Source of the DNA: Thermoleophilia bacterium
Lineage (GTDB): Bacteria > Actinomycetota > Thermoleophilia > Gaiellales > F1-60-MAGs149
Direction of reading: 5' to 3'
Length of the DNA: 12,257 nt
Assembly: GCA_016462095.1 (NCBI GenBank)
Contig: JAEMTW010000036.1
Location: forward strand, 1 to 12,257
Shown here: positions 7,389 through 12,257 of the stretch, one piece after another
Position numbering within the stretch: the first letter of the stretch is position 1
Layout: every line of letters begins with the position of its first letter
The notes under the pieces: generated by a model
Database searches by the model: none
Told to the model about the DNA's origin: nothing
Seen by the model: only the letters and a program-made list of their open reading frames with translations
Made by a program: the position numbers and the translations under genes

Positions 7389-7394
7389 GCCGCG

Positions 7395-7499
7395 ATGCAT
7401 CCACGCTTCATGCGCGTCACCGCGATCGTCCTCCTGATCGCCATCGGCGTCTTCCTCTTGTCCGTCCTGTGGGATCCGATCAACGCACTCTGGCGCTAA
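7395..7499 (+). CDS. Single-pass membrane microprotein (34 aa)
   Basis: ATG 7395 to TAA 7499 encodes a 34-residue peptide: a short basic N-terminus (MHPRFMR), about 18 hydrophobic residues (VTAIVLLIAIGVFLLSVL) and a WDPINALWR tail. This is a textbook single transmembrane helix with a positive-inside N-terminus, which would place the tail outside. It follows the DUF2156 gene by 20 nt and ends 1 nt from the stop of the converging MOSC gene. It has its own -10-like TACGCT 6 nt before the ATG and no Shine-Dalgarno. It fills an otherwise unexplained 126-bp space. I know no family for it. A small subunit or regulator of the neighbouring membrane protein is conceivable but unproven. Confidence 0.55.
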   Translation: MHPRFMRVTAIVLLIAIGVFLLSVLWDPINALWR

Positions 7500-7500
7500 G

Positions 7501-8232
7501 TCAGAGCAGCTCGACCGTGTCACCGACGCGCACGAGCCCAGGCTCCACAACAGAGCCATAGATCCCAAGGTCTGCAGCACCCTTGGCCTCGATCATCGCG
7601 CGCAACGTGTCGACATCGCGCTCGCCGCTATCCGGGTCACAGGTGGTCACCGCACAGCGCGCACACGTCTCATCGACATGAATGACGGCGCCGCCAACCC
7701 TGACATCGCACCCGACCCAGCCATCCTCGACAAACGGTGCGCCGCCCGCGGTCTGGATCAGCATGCGAAAGCGACGACTGTCGATCGGCCCGAGACCCAG
7801 AGCATCAATTGACGGTGTCCCGATCAGCGAAACCGAGAAACCCGACCAACCTCCACGTTCGTCCGCGACACGCGCCAGACGCACCGGCTCGCGCGCAAAC
7901 TCGGACAGCGCCTCGCGCCAGGGTCCAGGCACAACGTAGGCATCGATTTCGAGCTTCATGTCCCAGCCGACCGTCAACCGCTCGCCAACCTCCGTCGGCC
8001 CCGTCACGGACGTGCCGTCGGGCAAGACGATGGTCAACTGCCCGTCACGTAGCGTCGCTGTTGCCTGACAGAGCGGCAGGCGCCGAGCAGCGTTGAGTGA
8101 GCGGCCATCATCGCCCAGCAAGAAGAACCTGCGGTCACCCACGACTCCATCGGGGCCAAGCTCGAACTGCGCAACCTCGCTCATCGCAAGGCTCTTGACC
8201 GGGGTCTGCAAGAGATGGCTGACGGTGATCAT
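7501..8232 (-). CDS. MOSC-domain protein, copy 2
   Basis: This 243-residue paralog of the protein at 2899-3648 aligns end to end, with more than 40% identity by eye and especially strong agreement over EPVRLARV..GGWS..SVSLI..SI.AL..GP.D.RRFRM. Seen: the N-terminal MOSC_N barrel (VSHLLQTPVKSL) and the C-terminal motif CARCAVTTCDPDSGERD (190-206) with both cysteines (C190, C193) kept; in YcbX/mARC-type proteins the second is the Mo ligand. The reaction and partner are unknown. ATG 8232 is chosen because the longer open frame to 8487 overlaps the upstream gene and has no homology. CAGACT ends 6 nt before the ATG. It lies 16 nt downstream of the nuclease gene on the same strand, so readthrough is also possible. 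Confidence 0.87.
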   Translation of the reverse strand: MITVSHLLQTPVKSLAMSEVAQFELGPDGVVGDRRFFLLGDDGRSLNAARRLPLCQATATLRDGQLTIVLPDGTSVTGPTEVGERLTVGWDMKLEIDAYVVPGPWREALSEFAREPVRLARVADERGGWSGFSVSLIGTPSIDALGLGPIDSRRFRMLIQTAGGAPFVEDGWVGCDVRVGGAVIHVDETCARCAVTTCDPDSGERDVDTLRAMIEAKGAADLGIYGSVVEPGLVRVGDTVELL

Positions 8233-8238
8233 GGACAG

Positions 8239-8244
8239 AGTCTG
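8239..8244 (-). promoter_or_regulatory. CAGACT -10-like box before MOSC copy 2
   Basis: On the minus strand CAGACT (8244-8239) is followed by exactly 6 nt and ATG 8232, squeezed into the 16-nt gap after the nuclease stop. No Shine-Dalgarno and no good -35 are visible. Confidence 0.3.
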
Positions 8245-8248
8245 ACGG

Positions 8249-9109
8249 TCAGCGCTCGCAGACGATGCCGTCGCTGTCGCCATCGCGGTACCAGTCGTAC
8301 TCGGGATCTTGCCCGCGGTAGTACGGACCAAGCCCGGCAGCGATGGCCCCCGTGCAGTACGAGTAGCGCGCATCAAGCGCGCCGCTGCCTCCGGCCGCAG
8401 TGGTCGTGCCCCCGCTGGCAACGGGCACGACCGGTACCGTCGTAATTGCCGCGCGTGTTGGCAGCAGCACCTTCGCCGCAGCGCCACAGCCTGTCAACCC
8501 GAGGGTGAGCGCACCCTTCTCGAGTGGGTCAATCGTCAGTCGCCACCGCCACTTGATCGCCACCCACGTCGCGACATACGTGCAGCGATACGCATTGAAA
8601 GGCGGCAGCCAACCAGCGGGATCAGCATCGCTCTTGCTGCGATTCGTATGCGCCGTGACGGCGATCAACGACAGGGAGTAGCCAAGATCATTGGCGAAGG
8701 CCTCACGGGTTCCCGCACTCCATCGAAAGGCTCCCGAACGCCACGCCTCCGCCAGCGGCACGAAGTGATCGATGTCGAGCCTGCTCGCGTTGGTGATGAA
8801 GAGGTTGTCGTACGCCGACCACCAACGCCCGCCCGACAGGTCACAACCAAACCCGACATGTGGGCGAACACGCGCCTCACCGATCAAGACCTCCCGACGG
8901 GTATCGCAGCCGTTGCCGTCTGCATCGACCCACAGGTTGAAGAAGTCACGCGAGTAGCCCGACTTATGCTCGCTCGCCACCGTCAGAGCACCCAAGAGTC
9001 GCGGCGCAGATACCGTCGCGGCAGAGGCCACGGCTCCTGTGCTCGCTGCCGACACGACCAGCGCGACGGACGCCAAGAGGGCCACCCGCTGCACGATCGC
9101 TTTCAGCAC
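8249..9109 (-). CDS. Secreted HNH-family (DUF1524) nuclease with C-terminal Excalibur domain
   Basis: GTG 9109, preceded by a strong GGAGG with a 5-nt spacer, opens a 286-residue exported protein. The signal peptide spans residues 1-31 (basic KAIVQR, hydrophobic LLASVALVVSAAS, AVASA cleavage region). Next come DADGNGCDTRREVL (62-75) and the HNH-like core LDIDHFVPLAEAW (111-123) with NRSKSD and PAGWLPP (156-170), the arrangement of actinobacterial secreted DUF1524 nucleases. A Thr/Gly-rich linker (about 225-244) leads to an Excalibur domain ending DGDSDGIVCE (276-285), a calcium-binding DxDxDG loop with a paired Cys at 252. Predicted role: extracellular or cell-wall-associated nucleic acid cleavage; substrate unknown. 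The open frame extends upstream to 9355, but that part lacks coding logic and overlaps another gene. Confidence 0.88.
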   Translation of the reverse strand: MLKAIVQRVALLASVALVVSAASTGAVASAATVSAPRLLGALTVASEHKSGYSRDFFNLWVDADGNGCDTRREVLIGEARVRPHVGFGCDLSGGRWWSAYDNLFITNASRLDIDHFVPLAEAWRSGAFRWSAGTREAFANDLGYSLSLIAVTAHTNRSKSDADPAGWLPPFNAYRCTYVATWVAIKWRWRLTIDPLEKGALTLGLTGCGAAAKVLLPTRAAITTVPVVPVASGGTTTAAGGSGALDARYSYCTGAIAAGLGPYYRGQDPEYDWYRDGDSDGIVCER

Positions 9110-9197
9110 TGATACCTCCGCCGTATCTGCCGTCTCAACACATCCAATCATGTTCGCAACCGCGCGGTGCAGGTCAGCGCATTTCCAACGAGTGAGG

Positions 9198-9383
9198 TCA
9201 CGCCGCGGGCAATTCGAAAGCAGCGCCGCCACAACACGGATCGATGTTGACCTTGCAGGTCGCGCACTGGCTATGCCCATGCACATCAATCGGCGGCTCG
9301 AGGCTCTGACAGATCGGGCAGGGCTGTCGGCAAACGGTCGACTGTGGCGACGCATGCTGCCGCTTAACGGGAAGGTCGCTCAT
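9198..9383 (-). CDS. Small Cys-rich zinc-ribbon-like protein (61 aa)
   Basis: ATG 9383 to the stop at 9198 encodes 61 residues with CPIC (22-25) and CATC (40-43) knuckles 14 residues apart, an extra C18, a CC pair at 50-51, and H35/H37 between the knuckles. The two CxxC pairs fit a single zinc ribbon; the extra Cys and His could bind a second metal or are loop residues. No signal peptide is seen. The start has no Shine-Dalgarno, but TACGCT (9398-9393) ends 9 nt upstream with CTCGTA 17 nt further. The gene lies 88 nt upstream of the nuclease gene on the same strand and diverges from the serine hydrolase. Function unknown. The Cys spacing argues against a chance frame. Confidence 0.7.
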   Translation of the reverse strand: MSDLPVKRQHASPQSTVCRQPCPICQSLEPPIDVHGHSQCATCKVNIDPCCGGAAFELPAA

Positions 9384-9392
9384 CGCGCTCAG

Positions 9393-9421
9393 AGCGTACG
9401 CCGCGCGGTACTCGTTACGAG
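9393..9421 (-). promoter_or_regulatory. Putative promoter CTCGTA-N17-TACGCT of the zinc-ribbon gene
   Basis: On the minus strand CTCGTA (9421-9416) is separated by exactly 17 nt from TACGCT (9398-9393), 9 nt before ATG 9383. CTCGTA is part of CTCG-TAA-CGAG (9421-9411), a 4-bp dyad matching that before the TIM-barrel gene. Confidence 0.4.
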
Positions 9422-9532
9422 CACGCTGGACGGCATGAAAACGATCGGCTTGACGCTAGCTGGCACCCGAACAACGCGCCTTCGAGCACGCCCGCTGCCG
9501 TTGCAATCGGGTTCAGTCAAATCGGCATATCG

Positions 9533-9563
9533 GCTCGCATGCGCCACTGCAAGCGAGCATACT
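9533..9563 (+). promoter_or_regulatory. CATACT -10-like box with overlapping inverted repeat, serine hydrolase promoter
   Basis: CATACT (9558-9563) plus exactly 6 nt precedes ATG 9570. The inverted repeat GCTCGC (9533-9538) / GCGAGC (9553-9558), 14 nt apart, overlaps the spacer and -10, so it could be an operator. CTCGCA (9534-9539) is 18 nt upstream of the -10. The rest of the 186-bp divergent spacer also contains TTGACG near 9453 but no further clear signal. Confidence 0.35.
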
Positions 9564-9569
9564 GACGGT

Positions 9570-10727
9570 ATGGACCGCCCCACGCTTGCCAATTGGATGC
9601 AGCCCCCCCACACGCGCTGGTCGTTTCGACACGTGCGCGAGTTGATTCCCACCGCTCGTATCCGCCACGGTCAGCACCCGCGTGCGCTCGGCTATCAGCC
9701 CGCGGATAATCTGCTCGAACTCAGTTTCGACAGCTCGACAGGGACGCGCGTGATGGGCGAATACCTCGCAGCGACCGAAACGGACGCGCTGGTCGTGATC
9801 AAGGGAGATGGCGTTGCGCTCGAGTGGTTGGCTCCCGGCATTCGCAACGACGAGCCGCACCTGATGTTCAGCGTCACCAAGTCGATCACGTCCCTGCTCT
9901 GCGGGGCGCTCGTCGGTGCCGGCAAGATCGACGTCGACGCGCCCGTCATCACCTACGTGCCAGACGTTGCAGACAGTGGCTTTGGCGATGCGACGGTCCG
10001 CCACCTGCTCGATATGGAGGCGTCGTACACCTTCGTCGAAGACTACTCGCCGGGGCCGGACATCGTGCTCTACCGCAATTCCGCCGGTTGGTACCCGGCC
10101 CCACCCGACCACATGGGCCTGCACGAGTTTCTTGCCTCTCGCCAAAAAGAGGGCGAGCACGGGCAGCGCTTTCGCTACATGTCGCCGACCACCGACATGC
10201 TCGGCTGGGTCTGCGAGGCGGCCAGTGGCCTGCCCTACGCGCTCGCCGTGTCGCAGTACCTGTGGGTACCGATGGGCGCAGAGGCGGATGCGGACATGAC
10301 GCTCGACCGCTTTGGTGTTCCCCGTGCAGCCGGTGGTCTGAGCGCCACTCCACGCGACCTCGCCCGCCTCGGCATGATCGTCGCCGAAGGTGGTGCCGGA
10401 ATCGTGCCCGCAGACTTCATTGAGGACTTCACAACGGGTGGCGACCCCGCCCATTGGGCAATCGGCGACTACGCCGACTGGCTGCCCGGCGGCTGCTATC
10501 GGTCGTGCTGGTACCAGCCACGCATTGACCCAGGCTGCGTGATGGCCGTCGGCATTCACGGCCAAATGATCTACGTCGATCGCCCACGCGGCGTCGTCGT
10601 CGTCAAACAATCCTCGTGGTCGATCCCCGACGACAACGCTCTGCACAGCGACGCAGAACTCGCCTGCCGAGCCATCGCTCGAGCGTTGACGGCGGAGGAG
10701 CCCGACAAGCTACTCGCAGTTCGTTAG
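9570..10727 (+). CDS. Serine hydrolase of the class C beta-lactamase family, NylB-like
   Basis: This 385-residue protein has the three motifs of the SxxK serine hydrolase family: FSVTKS (S101 nucleophile, K104), FRYMSPTTDMLGW (Y203, with Ser where beta-lactamases have Asn) and GIHGQMIYVD (328-337) as the third, KTG-like element. The Y-x-S-P-x-T-D-x-L-G-W form is characteristic of 6-aminohexanoate-dimer hydrolase (NylB) and related carboxylesterases, so an esterase or amidase is more likely than a beta-lactamase. The natural substrate is unknown. No signal peptide is seen, so it is probably cytoplasmic. ATG 9570 is chosen because the motifs start at the family-typical distance and CATACT lies 6 nt upstream. 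The longer open frame from 9039 covers the divergent zinc-ribbon gene and is spurious. It ends interlocked with the converging esterase gene. Confidence 0.88.
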   Translation: MDRPTLANWMQPPHTRWSFRHVRELIPTARIRHGQHPRALGYQPADNLLELSFDSSTGTRVMGEYLAATETDALVVIKGDGVALEWLAPGIRNDEPHLMFSVTKSITSLLCGALVGAGKIDVDAPVITYVPDVADSGFGDATVRHLLDMEASYTFVEDYSPGPDIVLYRNSAGWYPAPPDHMGLHEFLASRQKEGEHGQRFRYMSPTTDMLGWVCEAASGLPYALAVSQYLWVPMGAEADADMTLDRFGVPRAAGGLSATPRDLARLGMIVAEGGAGIVPADFIEDFTTGGDPAHWAIGDYADWLPGGCYRSCWYQPRIDPGCVMAVGIHGQMIYVDRPRGVVVVKQSSWSIPDDNALHSDAELACRAIARALTAEEPDKLLAVR

Positions 10728-11680
10728 CGCGAGTCCGATGGTAGAAAATCAGTCGTCGCGGGGAGTCCTCCGGGAGGCACCAATCCGAGGTCGATCAGCC
10801 ACGCGGCACGATGATCCGCACGATCCCAAAGCGCGCCATGGCCCCATGCACCAACTCGCTCGCGGAGCTGCCCAGGCTGCATAAAACTGCGCTCAGCAGC
10901 CAAGAATCGTGGCACCTGTTGCGGTGCACCCGAGACCGGATCGGTCGTCGACCACCAGACGTTGAGGACCGCCGATCCCAACGCGCGCTTACCGACATAC
11001 GCGATCGGACTGCGCACGACATAACACGACCCTCGTAGCGTCGGCGGCCCAGCACACTCGGCCTCGAGCTGATTTCGCCGGACGAGCGGCAGCGAATTGA
11101 AGCGAAAGCCGAGATCCGTAACTGGGTCGAGCGCGACCGTCTCGCTGTAGGCCCCCGGATAGCGCAAGCCGACGAGTAGCGCCTCTGTGCCACCCATCGA
11201 CGAACCGACGAGATAGAGCTTGCGCGCATCAAGCTTCATTCCCGGCAGGCGCCCAGCAATCAGCCGCGGTGCGGCGGCGAGATCGGCGATCTGGCCCGGA
11301 GCGCCGTACGAGAAGGCTCTCGTGGAAATGCCCTGCCCATCGAGACACGCAAGCACAAAACCAAACCGCCCCGCCAGCGACGCAATCTGGTCGACACACG
11401 TGCTCGCACCACCAGCCGGGTGGGCTGCCACCAGCAGCGGTAGCACCCGCCCGGTGTTCTCCGCGGCACGCGGAAACAGGATCGTCATCGCCCGCCGCCG
11501 CCCATTCCACGTGTCGTACCACGTACGCAGCATCACCGTCTTCGCGTCGACGTCTTGGCGAATCGTCACGGCCGGCACGTCGGGGCGCGCCGACGGATCG
11601 GGCACCGCTCGCCAGTCGGCCTGTGCAACGGCAGGCACGAGCAGACACGACAATCCGATCAAGAGAGCGAGACGGCGCAC
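10724..11680 (-). CDS. Secreted alpha/beta hydrolase, poly(hydroxyalkanoate) depolymerase/feruloyl esterase-like
   Basis: This 318-residue exported protein starts at GTG 11680. The signal peptide is residues 1-21 (MRRLALLIGLSCLLVPAVAQA). Seen: an oxyanion-type AAHPAGG (85-91), the nucleophile elbow GSSMGG (S161), a candidate Asp in STTDPVS (D247) and a candidate His in WGHG (H281), a complete Ser-Asp-His triad in the right order. The length and HPAGG pattern resemble esterase D/PHB depolymerase-type secreted esterases, but the substrate is unknown. Longer in-frame starts up to 11797 add basic, non-signal sequence and are less likely. CACCAT ends 6 nt before the GTG. Cys pairs (95/112 and 209/219) could form disulfides in the exported protein. 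Its TAA overlaps the TAG of the serine hydrolase gene. Confidence 0.82.
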   Translation of the reverse strand: MRRLALLIGLSCLLVPAVAQADWRAVPDPSARPDVPAVTIRQDVDAKTVMLRTWYDTWNGRRRAMTILFPRAAENTGRVLPLLVAAHPAGGASTCVDQIASLAGRFGFVLACLDGQGISTRAFSYGAPGQIADLAAAPRLIAGRLPGMKLDARKLYLVGSSMGGTEALLVGLRYPGAYSETVALDPVTDLGFRFNSLPLVRRNQLEAECAGPPTLRGSCYVVRSPIAYVGKRALGSAVLNVWWSTTDPVSGAPQQVPRFLAAERSFMQPGQLRERVGAWGHGALWDRADHRAAWLIDLGLVPPGGLPATTDFLPSDSR

Positions 11681-11686
11681 ACCCAA

Positions 11687-11692
11687 ATGGTG
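11687..11692 (-). promoter_or_regulatory. CACCAT -10-like box before the esterase
   Basis: On the minus strand CACCAT (11692-11687) is followed by exactly 6 nt (TTGGGT) and GTG 11680. No clear -35 is seen. TTGGGT has little Shine-Dalgarno character. Confidence 0.3.
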
Positions 11693-11759
11693 CCGCAGAT
11701 CGCCACGGCAGTGCGTGACTCGGGTGCGTACGGGAGAACGCTCGCCACCAGCCGGGCCA

Positions 11760-11775
11760 TAACCACGACTGGTTA
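11760..11775. promoter_or_regulatory. Dyad TAACCA-CGAC-TGGTTA upstream of typA
   Basis: A perfect 6-bp inverted repeat with a 4-nt centre lies 10 nt upstream of the typA -35-like TTGTCC and about 68 nt upstream of the esterase promoter. It could be an operator or a short hairpin. No known regulator site is recognised. Confidence 0.3.
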
Positions 11776-11785
11776 AGGACCGGCG

Positions 11786-11812
11786 TTGTCCGAACACGAC
11801 CCAACGTAGACT
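11786..11812 (+). promoter_or_regulatory. Putative typA promoter TTGTCC-N15-TAGACT
   Basis: TTGTCC (11786-11791) and TAGACT (11807-11812) are separated by 15 nt, slightly short. The -10 ends 9 nt before GTG 11822, predicting a leader of only a few nucleotides. No Shine-Dalgarno precedes the GTG. Confidence 0.4.
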
Positions 11813-11821
11813 GGCTTTTCA

Positions 11822-12257
11822 GTGGAACGCCGCGACTCGATCCGGAACATCGCGATCGTCGCGCATGTTGATCATGGTAAGACGACTCTCGTCGACGCCA
11901 TGCTGTGGCAGTCGGGTGCTTTCCGCGCCAATCAGGACGTCGGCGAGCGTGTGATGGACTCGAACGACCTGGAGCGAGAGAAGGGCATCACGATCCTCGC
12001 TAAGAACACGGCCGTTCGTTACGGCGACGTCAAAATCAACATCATCGACACCCCTGGCCATGCCGATTTCGGTGGTGAGGTCGAGCGTGGTCTGACCATG
12101 GTCGATGCTGTTTTGCTCCTCGTCGACGCGAGTGAGGGGCCGCTGCCGCAGACCCGCTTCGTGCTGCGCAAGGCGCTTGAAGCGGAGTTGCCGGTGATCC
12201 TGGTGATCAACAAGGTCGACCGTCCCGATGCCCGCATTGCCGAGGTACTCGACGAGA
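11822..12257 (+). CDS. typA: GTP-binding protein TypA/BipA (N-terminal part; 3' end beyond window)
   Basis: The first 145 residues of a translational GTPase are present; the family is about 600-640 residues. Seen: G1 AHVDHGKTTL (about residues 12-21), switch I with the TypA-typical DSNDLEREKGITILAKNTAV, G3 DTPGHADFGGEVER and G4 NKVD. The SNDLEREKGITILAKN form separates TypA/BipA from LepA and EF-G. Known role: ribosome-associated GTPase needed for 50S assembly and growth under stress or cold. The start at GTG 11822 gives MERRDSIRNIAIVAHVDHGK, the usual length before G1. TAGACT 9 nt upstream and the absence of a Shine-Dalgarno suggest a near-leaderless transcript. It diverges from the secreted esterase gene. 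Confidence 0.95.
   Translation, partial: MERRDSIRNIAIVAHVDHGKTTLVDAMLWQSGAFRANQDVGERVMDSNDLEREKGITILAKNTAVRYGDVKINIIDTPGHADFGGEVERGLTMVDAVLLLVDASEGPLPQTRFVLRKALEAELPVILVINKVDRPDARIAEVLDE

Noticed and set aside
8233..8487. N-terminal extension of MOSC copy 2
   Set aside because: It overlaps the Excalibur end of the nuclease gene in another frame; the paralog starts at the ITVS motif.
9110..9355. N-terminal extension of the nuclease frame
   Set aside because: It overlaps the zinc-ribbon gene; the signal peptide and a strong GGAGG place the start at GTG 9109.
9039..9569. N-terminal extension of the serine hydrolase frame
   Set aside because: It runs through the divergent zinc-ribbon gene and the nuclease start, is Arg/Thr-rich, and has no match to the hydrolase family.
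1..12257. Defence, secretion, biosynthetic or mobile gene system
   Set aside because: No transposase, integrase, phage, CRISPR, toxin-antitoxin or synthase cluster signature was found; the genes appear individually ordinary.

Overview
This is a high-GC, gene-dense bacterial chromosome segment. It carries no mobile elements, tRNAs, rRNA or CRISPR arrays. The ATP-type PEP carboxykinase, a secreted DUF1524/Excalibur nuclease, a LysX/MprF-like DUF2156 membrane protein, GTG starts and many apparently leaderless starts suggest an Actinomycetota genome, possibly a deep-branching class such as Thermoleophilia. The lineage is inference; no marker gene here settles it.

Layout, left to right. An ornithine cyclodeaminase/mu-crystallin family gene (minus, missing only its last residues at the window edge) diverges from pckA (plus). 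pckA converges on a MOSC-domain gene (minus) across a 124-bp spacer holding a hairpin and a 32-nt near-perfect palindrome. The MOSC gene diverges from a secreted TIM-barrel protein (plus), which runs stop-to-stop into a small unknown protein (minus). That gene diverges from a plus-strand set: a class I glutamine amidotransferase, a DUF2156 (LPG synthase C-terminal-like) membrane protein and a 34-residue single-pass membrane peptide. This set converges, 1 nt apart, on a minus-strand set: a Cys-rich zinc-ribbon-like protein, a secreted HNH (DUF1524)-Excalibur nuclease and a second MOSC protein. The zinc-ribbon gene diverges from a NylB-like serine hydrolase (plus), whose stop codon interlocks with that of a secreted alpha/beta hydrolase (minus). 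The right edge holds the start of typA/bipA (plus).

The proteins look like ordinary housekeeping or accessory functions: gluconeogenesis (pckA), amino-acid metabolism (cyclodeaminase), molybdenum-sulfur cofactor-type chemistry (two MOSC paralogs), lipid or envelope chemistry (DUF2156), exported hydrolases, and translation/ribosome assembly (TypA). I see no multi-gene defence or biosynthetic system.

The most interesting signals are regulatory and architectural. About nine genes have a -10-like hexamer ending 5-9 nt before a start codon, usually exactly 6 nt, and usually without a Shine-Dalgarno, which implies widespread leaderless transcription. Two or three of these share a CTCGTA/CTCGTC box exactly 17 nt upstream of the hexamer. 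Three of four convergent junctions have 1 nt or less between stop codons. No stretch over 300 bp lacks a gene; the largest gap is 9384-9569.
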